Shown here piece after piece: positions 49,656 through 57,908 of a stretch of 60,621 nucleotides of DNA (within the stretch, counting starts at the first letter, position 1; the number at the start of each line of letters is the position of its first letter). This stretch comes from an uncultured bacterium (lineage in GTDB: Bacteria; Verrucomicrobiota; Kiritimatiellia; CAIKKV01; CAITUY01). Position numbers and translations under genes: made by a program. The DNA lies in contig CAJBSZ010000346.1 of assembly GCA_903958395.1 (NCBI GenBank), positions 1 through 60,621 of the forward strand, in the 5' to 3' direction. Below the pieces are notes generated by a model. That model worked only from the letters and a program-made list of their open reading frames with translations, was not told the origin of the DNA and did no database searches.

Positions 49656-50092
49656 GACGCCTTCGGAGAGGCCACAGCAGGAGTTTCGACATCCAAGTCG
49701 CGCCGGATCCGATCCAAAACTCCGTTCACAAAGCGTCCCGATCCCACATCCCCCATGGACTTGGCAATGGACACCGCCTCATCAATAGACACAGCGTGGG
49801 GAATGTCAGTCCGGCACAACATCTCATATACGGCCAGACGGATGACATTACGATCCACCCCTGCCATCCGGTGAAGGCTCCAGTTTTGCGCACATTTTTC
49901 AATAACCCCATCAACCTTGGACCGGTTTGCAAGCACACCGCGAACAAGTTCCTCGACAAACTGACGGGTTTTCGCAGAGACCTTCCGTTCCGCCCAGAAT
50001 GACACCAAAACCGGATCCAGTTCTCCGGGATTGAAATCCAACTGAAACAGAATCTGAACCGCTGATTCGCGGGCATCACGTCGTGATCCCAT
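49652..50092 (-). CDS. nusB: Transcription antitermination factor NusB
   Basis: 146 residues from the ATG at 50092, chosen for GGGAG seven bases before it. Typical features are RRDARESAVQILFQLDF at the start, RVDRNVIRLAVYEM-like GVDRNVIRLAVYEML in the middle and PHAVSIDEAVSIAKSMGD followed by FVNGVLDRI. NusB acts with NusE in antitermination of rRNA transcription. Its place after ribH is a very common gene order. Two bases separate it from the ribH stop. Confidence 0.95.
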   Translation of the reverse strand: MGSRRDARESAVQILFQLDFNPGELDPVLVSFWAERKVSAKTRQFVEELVRGVLANRSKVDGVIEKCAQNWSLHRMAGVDRNVIRLAVYEMLCRTDIPHAVSIDEAVSIAKSMGDVGSGRFVNGVLDRIRRDLDVETPAVASPKAS

Positions 50093-50094
50093 CG

Positions 50095-50574
50095 TTACGC
50101 TCCCATCTGGCGGCACAAATTGGCCATCTCAATGGCCGACTGTGCGCCATTCCATCCCTTATTACCCGCCTTGGTTCCGCACCGCTCGATCGCCTGCTCC
50201 AGATTATCCGCACACACGACGGCATTGATCACGGGGATCTGGGTCTCCAACGAAATAGCAGACAGTGAACGCGCCACCTGGGAGTTGATCAAATCCGCAT
50301 GAGGAGTGGCCCCCTGGATCACCACCCCGAGTGCAATGATCGCATCCTGTCCCCCCTTGAGCGCCAACTTCTTGACAGCAAAAGGCAGCTCATTGGCACC
50401 GGGAACCCAGACCACCGTCACATCCTTCTCGCCGATACCGTGCCGGATCAGGCAGTCAATGGCGCCACCAACCAGCTCCTTGGTAAAAAAGTCATTGAAC
50501 CGGCTTACAACAATGGCAACCTTGAGCCCCTTACCAATCAGGTTTCCAGACACTTCTTTCACATTTGCGTTCAT
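50095..50574 (-). CDS. ribH: Lumazine synthase
   Basis: 159 residues from the ATG at 50574 (GGGAG six bases up). Motifs: IVVSRFNDFFTKELVGGA, VVWVPGANELPFAV (normally VPGAFEIP), GVVIQGATPHADLIN with the catalytic His (normally GATPHFDYV) and NKGWNGAQSAIEMANL (normally NKG.EAA..A.EM). The substituted residues are conservative, and the fold is full length. It joins ribityl-amino-uracil with dihydroxybutanone phosphate. A spacer of 60 bases with ATTCATCATTC repeats separates it from ribBA. Confidence 0.94.
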   Translation of the reverse strand: MNANVKEVSGNLIGKGLKVAIVVSRFNDFFTKELVGGAIDCLIRHGIGEKDVTVVWVPGANELPFAVKKLALKGGQDAIIALGVVIQGATPHADLINSQVARSLSAISLETQIPVINAVVCADNLEQAIERCGTKAGNKGWNGAQSAIEMANLCRQMGA

Positions 50575-50590
50575 GGTTATCTCCCTTTCC

Positions 50591-50630
<40 letters not shown>

Positions 50631-50634
50631 TCTT

Positions 50635-51846
50635 TTACAGCCAGTGCCCCATTTTTTTCTTTTTTGTGGCCAGATAGCGCTGACTATGCACCGTTGCGGG
50701 CAGAACCAGCGGAATCCGTTCCGTAATGCTCAACCCATAGGCTTGCAGTCCCACAACCTTGCGGGGATTGTTGGTGATCAATCGAATCCGGCTTAACCCC
50801 AGGTCAGCCAAGATTTGTGCCCCCACCCCATAATCCCGGAGGTCGGCCTTGAATCCCAGTTTGATATTGGCCTCAACCGTATCCAAACCCTTCTCCTGAA
50901 GCGCGTAGGCATGCAGTTTGTTCGCCAGCCCGATGCCGCGGCCCTCCTGCCGCATGTAGAGAATCACACCCGCCTTCTCCTTGGCCACCATCTGCATGGC
51001 CTTGGCGAGCTGATCCCCGCAGTCGCACCGCAGGGATCCGAACACATCACCCGTCAGGCATTCACTATGAACCCGAACCAGTGCCGATTTGACTTTCCGC
51101 GGATCGCCCATGACGAGGGCAAGATGATTTTCATTTTCCACGATGGATCGGTACAGTTTCAATTTGAACAATCCGAACCGGGTCGGCATATCCACCGTCC
51201 GGATCAGTTCCACCAACCGCTCCTCTTTCCGGCGATACTCGATCAGATTGGCAATAGAGGCGATTTTTAAACCATGTTTGGCGGCGAATTTACGTAATTC
51301 AGGCAAGCGTGCCATGGTTCCGTCATCATTCATGATCTCGCAAATCACGCCCGCCGGGGTCAATCCCGCCAGCCGCGCCAGATCCACCGAGGCCTCCGTA
51401 TGCCCCGCACGACGCATCACTCCACCTTCTTTGGCTTCGAGTGGGAAGACATGTCCGGGGCTGATGAGATCCCGCCGCACCGTACCGGTTTTTACCAGAA
51501 GTTGAATGGTCAAAGCGCGGTCGTGGGCGCTAATCCCCGTGGAAATTCCATCACGGGCATCCACCGATTCCATAAAGGCGGTTCCAAAATGATCACCACC
51601 CCCGCGGTTGACCATACTCCGGATTGCTAATGTTTCCAGTCGATCCCGGGTCAGCGCCACACAAATCAGCCCCCGTCCGAATCTCGCCATGAAGTTGATA
51701 GCCCGGTCAGTAACCTTGTCGGCGGCCATGACCAGATCGCCTTCATTTTCGCGATTTTCGTCATCGGTAATGACCACCATCTTACCCCGGCGGATATCGG
51801 CAAGAACCGCTTCAATGGGGTCGAATATGTCGCTCTTTTTTTTCAT
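50635..51846 (-). CDS. ribBA: Bifunctional DHBP synthase / GTP cyclohydrolase II
   Basis: 403 residues. The RibB half (1-205) has VITDDENRENEGDLVMAAD (acidic metal/substrate loop) and RRAGHTEASVDLARLAG. The RibA half (about 210-400) has SECLTGDVFGSLRCDCGDQL with the three zinc cysteines and YMRQEGRGIGLANKL. They begin the two branches of riboflavin synthesis, from ribulose 5-phosphate and GTP. The end is Lys-rich (ATKKKKMGHWL). It is the first gene of the operon, with an FMN riboswitch and terminator immediately upstream; the ATG directly follows the terminator U run. Confidence 0.97.
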   Translation of the reverse strand: MKKKSDIFDPIEAVLADIRRGKMVVITDDENRENEGDLVMAADKVTDRAINFMARFGRGLICVALTRDRLETLAIRSMVNRGGGDHFGTAFMESVDARDGISTGISAHDRALTIQLLVKTGTVRRDLISPGHVFPLEAKEGGVMRRAGHTEASVDLARLAGLTPAGVICEIMNDDGTMARLPELRKFAAKHGLKIASIANLIEYRRKEERLVELIRTVDMPTRFGLFKLKLYRSIVENENHLALVMGDPRKVKSALVRVHSECLTGDVFGSLRCDCGDQLAKAMQMVAKEKAGVILYMRQEGRGIGLANKLHAYALQEKGLDTVEANIKLGFKADLRDYGVGAQILADLGLSRIRLITNNPRKVVGLQAYGLSITERIPLVLPATVHSQRYLATKKKKMGHWL

Positions 51847-51880
51847 AAAAAATCCCGAAGACCAAAATAGTCTTCGGGAT
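51847..51880 (-). terminator. Riboswitch-controlled terminator before ribBA
   Basis: On the minus strand ATCCCGAAGAC (51880-51870), a 7-base loop and GTCTTCGGGAT (51862-51852), then six T. The perfect 11-bp stem ends just before the ribBA ATG at 51846. Its 5' arm can alternatively pair with the 5' end of the FMN aptamer (52061-52052). Confidence 0.93.
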
Positions 51881-51906
51881 AATAGAAGGACACACCCATG
51901 TCATTC

Positions 51907-52061
51907 TGTCTTCTCCCATCCAGACTGAGTTGCGCATCACGCGCCACCATCACTGTCGGCCACGGCATTTCACCGTGTCTGCCCTGCATTCGCAGGGCTC
52001 GCGGGCTTTAACCGCCGGTTGGGAATTCCCGCTTTTCAGCGAGTCACCCTGTCCCGAAGAC
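51907..52061 (-). promoter_or_regulatory. FMN riboswitch (RFN element)
   Basis: On the minus strand the RFN consensus is unmistakable: GGGAATTCCCAACCGGCGGT, then AGCCCGCGAGC, a GGTGAAATGCCGTGGCCGACAGT region, and CAGTCTGGATGGGAGAAG. P1 is TGTCTTC (52062-52056) with GAAGACA (51913-51907). FMN binding stabilises P1 and lets the downstream terminator form, switching off ribBA-ribH-nusB-ftsY-ribD-ribE; without FMN GTCTTCGGGA can pair with TCCCGAAGAC of the terminator. Confidence 0.97.
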
Positions 52062-52154
52062 AATCACATTAAACAAATCACACGCAACATTTCTCCGTTG
52101 CGTGTTAAAAGTAATACATCAGTAGAAACTTTTCAATTTCTTTTCAGACACCAC

Positions 52155-52255
52155 TGAGTTGTCAGGTTGTTGGGTTGCTGAGTTGCTAAGGTCGAATTCC
52201 GTGTGACTCTCCGACCTCATTTAACAACTCAACAACTTGACAATCAACAACTCTC
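52155..52255. repeat. Large imperfect inverted repeat of GTTGTTGGGTTGCTGAG type
   Basis: Two arms (about 52157-52188 and 52220-52252) are near reverse complements and could form a long stem-loop just past the peroxiredoxin stop. The motif matches the in-frame repeats of the RHS genes. It may help end transcription, but has no U run. Confidence 0.6.
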
Positions 52256-52846
52256 TTACTTCGCGTGTTTCGCCAAATAGCTGGCTACGCCCTCGGCGGT
52301 GGGCTTCATGGCCTCATCGCCTTCCTTCCAGTTGGCCGGACACACTTCACCGTGTTCTTCGGTGAATTGGAGGGCATCCAGAGTCCGGATCGCTTCATCC
52401 ACATTCCGTCCGATCGGAAGATCGTTCACCACCTGGTGGCGTACCACTCCGTGGGTGTCGATCAAAAACAACCCTCTCAACGCCACGGCATCGTTCAGGA
52501 GAACATCGTAGGCGCGGGCAATCTTCTTATCAAGATCCGCCACCAGCGGGAATCCAATTTCGCCAATCCCCCCCTTGTTCACGGGAGTCTGCCGCCACGC
52601 GAAGTGTGAGAACTGTGAATCCACGGATACGCCCAGAAGAACCGTGTTTTTCCTGGCAAAGGTTTTGACTTCCCTGTTGAAGGCCAGAATTTCAGACGGA
52701 CAGACAAAGGTGAAATCCAGCGGATAGAAAAACAGCACCACATACTTGCCTCGATAGGACGACAAAGTGACTTCCGCCATCGAATTATCGGGCATCACCG
52801 CCTGCGCGGTAAAATCGGGAGCTTGCTTGGTAACTAATACGGACAT
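52256..52846 (-). CDS. 2-Cys peroxiredoxin (AhpC/Prx1 type)
   Basis: 196 residues from the ATG at 52846, chosen because GGAGG lies seven bases upstream; an ATG two codons before is too close to it. FFYPLDFTFVCPSEI holds the peroxidatic Cys, GEVCPANW the resolving Cys. R in FAWRQTP is the usual active-site Arg region. It reduces hydrogen peroxide and alkyl hydroperoxides with a thioredoxin-like or AhpF donor. An Rrf2 regulator gene lies upstream, with an inverted repeat between the two that is a likely operator. Confidence 0.95.
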   Translation of the reverse strand: MSVLVTKQAPDFTAQAVMPDNSMAEVTLSSYRGKYVVLFFYPLDFTFVCPSEILAFNREVKTFARKNTVLLGVSVDSQFSHFAWRQTPVNKGGIGEIGFPLVADLDKKIARAYDVLLNDAVALRGLFLIDTHGVVRHQVVNDLPIGRNVDEAIRTLDALQFTEEHGEVCPANWKEGDEAMKPTAEGVASYLAKHAK

Positions 52847-52910
52847 CTTCATTCCTCCTTTTTTTGTTTTATTACTCGCTTCCGGCACCATGCCGACTGA
52901 CCTTTTTAAT

Positions 52911-52933
52911 AATGATACTATTTCTGTATCATT
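52911..52933 (-). promoter_or_regulatory. Candidate Rrf2 operator upstream of peroxiredoxin
   Basis: AATGATAC and GTATCATT form a perfect 8-base inverted repeat with 7-base spacer TATTTCT, 65 bases before the peroxiredoxin start and 15 bases past the rrf2 stop. Length and AT-rich centre fit an Rrf2-type site. Confidence 0.65.
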
Positions 52934-52947
52934 TCAAGATGTTATTT

Positions 52948-53352
52948 TTAACTCACCAAATCGGCTACACTGACCGCCTTGAGGCGTTTATCAACCTCAC
53001 CTTGAATACCCTTGAATTCACGATGGAGACGACAGAGAGTTGAGCGCAGGCAGGTTTTCGGATCGGACACACAAAAACTCAATTCGGCTCCACGTGGACC
53101 GGTGGCTTTGAGAACATCAAACAGGCTGATGTCCCCGGGCTTTCTAGCCAAAGTCACCCCACCCCCCTTTCCCCGACGGCTTTCAATCAATCCGCCCGAG
53201 ACCAATCGCTTCACCAGCTTTCGCAAAAACCGGTAGGGTATGTCCATTTCCTCCGCCACGGCAGCGGATGAGACTGAAACAATTCCCTTATTATGACGCT
53301 CCGCCAAGGCTAGCATCAGCCTCATGGAATAATCGGTTTCTCGCGTAATCAT
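52948..53352 (-). CDS. Rrf2-family iron-sulfur transcription regulator
   Basis: 134 residues from the ATG at 53352 (AGGAG before it; MITRETDYSMRLMLALAE is the family start). The winged helix has IPYRFLRKLVKRLVSGGLIESRRGKGGGVTLA. Three cysteines in FCVSDPKTC followed by LRSTLC match the [Fe-S] ligand pattern of IscR/NsrR/RirA-type members. It probably senses iron-sulfur status, NO or peroxide. Its location directly before a peroxiredoxin gene with an operator-like repeat suggests control of the peroxide defence gene. Confidence 0.93.
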   Translation of the reverse strand: MITRETDYSMRLMLALAERHNKGIVSVSSAAVAEEMDIPYRFLRKLVKRLVSGGLIESRRGKGGGVTLARKPGDISLFDVLKATGPRGAELSFCVSDPKTCLRSTLCRLHREFKGIQGEVDKRLKAVSVADLVS

Positions 53353-53409
53353 GCCCACTCCTGATATTGATACCGCAACGGTAGCATTACGCAAGAAACG
53401 ACGCAAGCA

Positions 53410-54012
53410 TCACTTTGAAACGGAAAGAAACTCTTTTGCCTGGTCGGCAAAGACATGGGGGGCCTGCTGGTTGAGAACCATAAGCATTTCCAGACAGGCA
53501 TCACGAATTTCCCATTGGGCACGACGATGACAGCGCACATCAAAAACGTGGCGCCATTCACGGAAATTGGCAGAGACAACCATTTCCGTGGTGCAGGCGT
53601 TGGGCAGAACAAAACGGGCATCCTCATTCTTCAGCCCCTTGTCCTTCCACTTCTTGTACATGGCGCGCATTACCTCCATGTCGCCATCAAACTCCGCCTT
53701 TTCACCGTCGGGTACTGAGGGCGGGGTCACCCACTCGAAATTCCCCTCAGACACATAGCGCTGACTTTTCTGGGAAACGGCGAGCAGGCGGTGACGGACA
53801 AACTGATGCGTCATGGCGCGGGAAACCCCACTGACCCGGAATGTGGCCGCAGCGTGCTCAAACGGTGATGCGTGCCCCATGGCGAGGAGCTTGGGAAGCA
53901 GTTCCCCGAGCTTTTCGGGAACCATCTTGTCCTCGCTCTGGTAGCAGGTGCGGGCTGCAATTTCAATAATCCGTTCAGGATCAGGCGTAATGGCAATCAG
54001 TTCAACTTTCAT
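53410..54012 (-). CDS. thyX: Flavin-dependent thymidylate synthase
   Basis: 200 residues from the ATG at 54012 (AAAGGAAACTCT upstream; MKVELIAITPDPE). The ThyX signature is present as QFVRHRLLAVSQKSQRYV (RHR-x7-S) and ASPFEHAAATFRVSGVSRAMTHQ. It methylates dUMP to dTMP with methylene-tetrahydrofolate and FAD, replacing ThyA. Later NACTTEMVVSANFREWRHVFDVR is typical. It is probably co-transcribed with recR, 10 bases upstream. Confidence 0.96.
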   Translation of the reverse strand: MKVELIAITPDPERIIEIAARTCYQSEDKMVPEKLGELLPKLLAMGHASPFEHAAATFRVSGVSRAMTHQFVRHRLLAVSQKSQRYVSEGNFEWVTPPSVPDGEKAEFDGDMEVMRAMYKKWKDKGLKNEDARFVLPNACTTEMVVSANFREWRHVFDVRCHRRAQWEIRDACLEMLMVLNQQAPHVFADQAKEFLSVSK

Positions 54013-54022
54013 AGAGTTTCCT

Positions 54023-54625
54023 TTAGAGGGTTTGGCGTCCTTTGATCGCACGGGAAAGGGTAACGGCATCGGAATACATCACCCCGCTACCGACAGGGAT
54101 CCCCGATGCCAGGCGCGTGAGGCGAACCGCATGGGCTTTCAACAACTCGGCAATGTAATTCGCGGTGGCTTCGCTCTCAACATCGGTTCCAAGAGCCATG
54201 ATGACTTCCTGAAAACCCTCCTTTTCCACACGCTGAATCAGGGCTTGAAGCCGGAGGTCACCGGGGCCTTCCCCGTGCATTGGGGAGATGATTCCCATCA
54301 AGGCATGATACCGGCCTTTATAGGCACCGGTTCGTTCAAGGGCCACGATGTCACTGGGATCCTGAACCACGCACACCACCGAAGCGTCACGGGACGGGTT
54401 GGTACAAAGCTTACAAGGGACCTCAGCCACCGTGGTGATGCTCCCGCACTGGGAGCAGAGCCGGACATTCTCCTGGGCATCTCGAAGCGCCCCGCCCAGT
54501 TCTCGCATCACGCCATCGGGCTCCCACGCCAGACGGAACGCCATGCGCTCTGCTGAACGCCGGCCGATACCGGGCAGTTTGCCTAGCGCCGCCGCAATGC
54601 GATCCAGGTACTCGAGTCCATTCAT
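54023..54625 (-). CDS. recR: Recombination mediator RecR
   Basis: 200 residues. It has the helix-hairpin-helix start LGKLPGIGRRSAERMAF, a zinc finger (LCSQCGSITT with CKLC), and a Toprim domain with VCVVQDPSDIVALE and YHALMGIISPMHGEGPGDL. RecR acts with RecO (and RecF) in gap repair. The order dnaX-ybaB-recR is a widespread cluster and is kept here on one strand with 8- and 9-base gaps. Confidence 0.97.
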   Translation of the reverse strand: MNGLEYLDRIAAALGKLPGIGRRSAERMAFRLAWEPDGVMRELGGALRDAQENVRLCSQCGSITTVAEVPCKLCTNPSRDASVVCVVQDPSDIVALERTGAYKGRYHALMGIISPMHGEGPGDLRLQALIQRVEKEGFQEVIMALGTDVESEATANYIAELLKAHAVRLTRLASGIPVGSGVMYSDAVTLSRAIKGRQTL

Positions 54626-54633
54626 GACTCCCG

Positions 54634-54948
54634 TTACCCCCCAAACATACCGGGCAGGCCCATGCCAGCCGTAACTTTCGCCATTTCAGCGGAAGCCATC
54701 TCACGGCTTTTCCGGATGGCGCCATCCACCGCCGCCAGCACCATATCCTCGAGCAAATCTTTGTCGGCCGGATTAATCACCTTGGGATCAATCTTAATGC
54801 CAACGACCCCGCCGTCGCCGGTCGCAGTTGCCGTCACCATGCCGCCGCCACTTGAAAATTCAACCCGTTTTTCAGCAAGCTGGGCCTGAATACGCTCCAT
54901 GTCCTTCTGCATCGTCTTGGCCTGCTGCATCATTTTCATCACATTCAT
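54634..54948 (-). CDS. ybaB: YbaB/EbfC nucleoid-associated protein
   Basis: 104 residues. The sequence MMQQAKTMQKDMERIQAQLAEKRVEFSSGGGMVTATATGDG is the standard YbaB start, and ends with a Met/Gly-rich tail (AGMGLPGMFGG). It forms a dimer that binds DNA and influences expression and possibly RecR activity. GGAGTGCGCT precedes its ATG. Confidence 0.95.
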   Translation of the reverse strand: MNVMKMMQQAKTMQKDMERIQAQLAEKRVEFSSGGGMVTATATGDGGVVGIKIDPKVINPADKDLLEDMVLAAVDGAIRKSREMASAEMAKVTAGMGLPGMFGG

Positions 54949-54957
54949 AGCGCACTC

Positions 54958-56682
54958 CTATTCTCGAATATCCACAATGCTTCCGTTAAAAAATTCAAGG
55001 GTCTTCCGGACCACCGGCTCCTGGTGCCAGTCCTGTCTCGTCTTTGAATGAGCCGCCGCACCCGCTGAAGACTTCGGCGCCCCCGCCTTATCCACGGTAT
55101 GGTCTGCCGGAACATCCGCAGCGCCCTCCCCCGTCATCAGCACACACTCCACATTCACGGGACGTTTCAGGAATTGAACCATGACCTTCTGGACAGCGGC
55201 GTGATAGGTGGGGATTTTAATCTGCTCCAGTTTTCGGGCAAACTGCGGGTCAAACCCGATTACCACCCGGTTCTGCTCCACCGCCAGCGGCTTCGCATCC
55301 AGCAGGGCGATACCGGCCATGGTCACCTCCCGCTTCACCCGCTCAACAATCTGATCGCGCCACACTGCCGTCAGGCTGTCTAACTCATTCGCAGCCGGTG
55401 CAGGAGCCACCGGCCGCGCCGGAACAGGAGCCGGTTTCGAAACAGAAGGAACGGCCGGCCGTGGCGCATAGGCAGGGGCCGGGGACTCCCGGACCGCCTC
55501 CACACGATTGACGACGGGAGGCGGGATCATGCCGCCCCCCCCCACAGACTGGCCTAACGCTTCAAGGCGCCTGATCAAGTCATCCACCGAAACCGTCGTG
55601 GCCCGGGCACACCGGATCAGCGAGGTTTCGACCAGGGTCCTGCGCGACAGGGAATAACGCATCCGGTCCTCGGTCTGTGAAAGCACTTCGGCAATGCGCA
55701 TCAGGCGTTCCGGCTCGGCCAGTTGAGCCTGTTGTTTGAGGCTTTCCACCTGAGGGGCAATGACATCCATTGTGGGAGCCGCCTCAGGCACGCAGAGGTA
55801 GATCAACAAGGTCCGGAAATGATCCAACAGCTCCAGGACGAGACGCTGCATATCCTTGCCCGCCGAGTCGAGTTCGGCGAGGGTCCGGACAATTTCACCG
55901 ACATCCCCCTTCAGGATTGCCGTGGCCAGCAACTCGAGCGTCTGGCGCGATACCAGTCCGAAGACCGCTAACACATCCGCCTCGGCAATCGTCTCGCCCC
56001 GAAAGGCGATGAGCTGGTCCAGGGCCGATTCCGCATCACGGAGCCCGCCTTCCGCGCCCCGTGCAATGGCCAGCGCGGCGTCACTGTCCAACGACACCTT
56101 CTCTTCGACTGCGATCAGGTTGAGCCGTTCGATAATCAGAGCGACGGGAATCCGGCGCAGGTCAAACCGCTGGCAACGGGAGACAATGGTCGGCAGCACC
56201 TTATGCGCCTCCGTGGTGGCGAAGAAAAACTTCACATGGGCGGGCGGCTCTTCCAGAGTTTTCAGCAGGGCGTTGAAGGCCGCCGTGGAGAGCATATGCA
56301 CTTCGTCAATGATGTAGATCTTGTACTTCCCGTGGGTGGGGGCGAATTTCACATTATCCCGGAGTTCACGAACCTGCTCCACGCTGTTATTTGAGGCTCC
56401 GTCGATTTCCTGCACATCCAGAGAGGTACCTGCCGTAATCTCCCGGCATGAATCACAGACATCGCAAGGCGTAATGGTGGGCCCGGTCGTGCAGTTCAGT
56501 GCCTTGGCAAAAAGGCGGGCGAGAGAGGTCTTGCCTGTTCCCCGAGGGCCCACAAAAAGGTAGGCATGCGCGATCCGTTTAGCCGTGATGGCATTCTGGA
56601 GCGTCTTGGTGACATGATTCTGCCCAACCACGTCCGCAAACTGTTGCGGTCGCCATTTTCTCGCCAGCACTTCGTAGGCCAT
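54958..56682 (-). CDS. dnaX: DNA polymerase III subunits gamma/tau
   Basis: 574 residues. AAA+ module (1-370): VLARKWRPQQFADVVGQNHV, FVGPRGTGKTSLARLFAKALNC (Walker A), the four-Cys zinc module CTTGPTITPCDVCDSC, YIIDEVHMLS (Walker B) and ATTEAHKVLPTIVSRCQRF. A Pro/Ala-rich linker (PAYAPRPAVPSVSKPAPV) leads to the C-terminal domain, which contacts the polymerase. It loads the sliding clamp. No programmed-frameshift slippery site was confirmed. It is the first gene of the dnaX-ybaB-recR group. Confidence 0.96.
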   Translation of the reverse strand: MAYEVLARKWRPQQFADVVGQNHVTKTLQNAITAKRIAHAYLFVGPRGTGKTSLARLFAKALNCTTGPTITPCDVCDSCREITAGTSLDVQEIDGASNNSVEQVRELRDNVKFAPTHGKYKIYIIDEVHMLSTAAFNALLKTLEEPPAHVKFFFATTEAHKVLPTIVSRCQRFDLRRIPVALIIERLNLIAVEEKVSLDSDAALAIARGAEGGLRDAESALDQLIAFRGETIAEADVLAVFGLVSRQTLELLATAILKGDVGEIVRTLAELDSAGKDMQRLVLELLDHFRTLLIYLCVPEAAPTMDVIAPQVESLKQQAQLAEPERLMRIAEVLSQTEDRMRYSLSRRTLVETSLIRCARATTVSVDDLIRRLEALGQSVGGGGMIPPPVVNRVEAVRESPAPAYAPRPAVPSVSKPAPVPARPVAPAPAANELDSLTAVWRDQIVERVKREVTMAGIALLDAKPLAVEQNRVVIGFDPQFARKLEQIKIPTYHAAVQKVMVQFLKRPVNVECVLMTGEGAADVPADHTVDKAGAPKSSAGAAAHSKTRQDWHQEPVVRKTLEFFNGSIVDIRE

Positions 56683-56754
56683 AAGGCAGTCTCCACCGGA
56701 ATTTCATACTGCCGCTGATACCGGTTCCCAATAAGCCGGTTTCCGGCTCAAGTC

Positions 56755-56850
<96 letters not shown>

Positions 56851-57021
56851 CCGGTCCCCGGCTTAGTGGGAACCTGATATCAGCGCTGACACAACAGCCG
56901 CATAAGCTACCTGTCCCCGCCCCCCCGATCAAGAGGTTTATCTCTATGCTCATCGCATAAACTTCTTGCCGGAGACGCCTTGAAAGGCATAATACACGCC
57001 TTTCACCGCCCCTGAAACGGC

Positions 57022-57095
57022 GGGCCCGTAGCTCAGTTGGTCAGAGCGGAGGACTCATAATCCTTTGGTCGCAGGTTCGAGCCCTGCCGGGCCCA
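57022..57095 (+). tRNA. tRNA with CAU anticodon, probably tRNA-Ile2
   Basis: A complete cloverleaf of 74 bases: acceptor GGGCCCG/CGGGCCC with discriminator A, D arm GCTC/GAGC, anticodon stem GAGGA/TCCTT around CTCATAA (anticodon CAT), T arm GCAGG TTCGAGC CCTGC. The 3' CCA is not encoded. ACTCATAATC plus TTTGGTCGC resembles the minor isoleucine tRNA whose C34 is modified to lysidine more than elongator Met tRNA. An accessory region lies next to it. Confidence 0.88.
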
Positions 57096-57626
57096 CATCA
57101 AAAACCGGCTCTCGGACATTAAAACCCCAATAAACAAGCGTTTTAGTCAATGTTTACGGGGCTGATACGGGAATAGCGTGTCGCAACTTGTCTTCTCCTG
57201 TTCCTAACTATTCTATCTGCGGACGGCTGGCTGACGACAACTATATTTACCCATCGACGACAACTATAATTACCCATTGATAATGTGGTCGATAGACTGC
57301 GGTATTTGTGTAGGAGGCACAGGTATGGCAGTACCCCCCCGCTACGCACCTATTGCCCACTGTCCACCACGTAATCCGCCAAAGTCACCGCCCCGTTGCC
57401 CTCACGTGGCAACGAAACCGGCCATTCGACACTTACCATGGTCATTGTCGCCCGGGCTTTTTTTTTAGGGGGGGGAGGCTGGCAAGAGGGCTCGCTTCAT
57501 TCAGGCCGCCCCTGAATCCGCACCCCCACAACCGGGGTTTGCCTAAGCAAAGACGTTCGCTTCGCCGAGGACTGCTAGCGGCAAGGCAATCCAGCTTAAT
57601 TGGCCGGTAAAGGAGCAGAATAACCC
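57096..57626. other. Non-coding region next to tRNA
   Basis: About 530 bases without a credible gene. It holds the tandem 22-base repeat at 57233-57277 and homopolymer runs (T9 and G8 near 57458-57475). Composition is irregular, and it may be scar sequence of a mobile element. Confidence 0.5.
57233..57277. repeat. Tandem 22-base direct repeat
   Basis: GACGACAACTATATTTACCCAT (57233-57254, shown as two halves: GACGACAACTA and TATTTACCCAT) repeats at 57256-57277 with one change. Multiple short direct repeats of this kind are found in the ends of IS21-type elements; no transposase is present here. Confidence 0.6.
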
Positions 57627-57908
57627 TTAAAGTTTACCCGCAGCACGAAGAAGAACTTCGTAATCGTCCCTCTGCAAGGGGCATTCGACCAGCTTCAAGA
57701 ATTGCGCTTTGTTTATCCCGCATTGTTTCGCCATAAGCGATAACAGATTATCCGCCACATCGAATCCGCGACCGTGACTAACTTTCGTAGACGCCATCGT
57801 CTTCTTTCCGTCCAGAGATTCGTAAACAAAATAGGAGTGATCTCCCTCTCGTCGCTTAAATCCTTTTCGCGTCAGTCCTGCCTCGATATCACGCTTTGCC
57901 TTAGGCAC
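57627..57908 (-). CDS. HicA-like small protein
   Basis: 93 residues from GTG 57908, chosen for GGAGG six bases upstream. AKRDIEAGLTRKGFKRREGDHSYFVY resembles the HicA/YcfA mRNA-interferase fold with the catalytic His in GDHSYF. It then has TKVSHGRGFDVADNLLSLMAKQ and a C-terminal extension (LVECPLQRDDYEVLLR) that classic 60-residue HicA lacks. No HicB-type antitoxin is next to it. Instead the start lies inside the end of the unknown 356-residue gene (8-base overlap), so the two are coupled. Confidence 0.7.
   Translation of the reverse strand: MPKAKRDIEAGLTRKGFKRREGDHSYFVYESLDGKKTMASTKVSHGRGFDVADNLLSLMAKQCGINKAQFLKLVECPLQRDDYEVLLRAAGKL

Noticed and set aside
57450..57475. GCCCGGGC followed by nine T as a terminator
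   Set aside because: The palindrome has no loop, no gene ends nearby on this strand and a G8 run follows.
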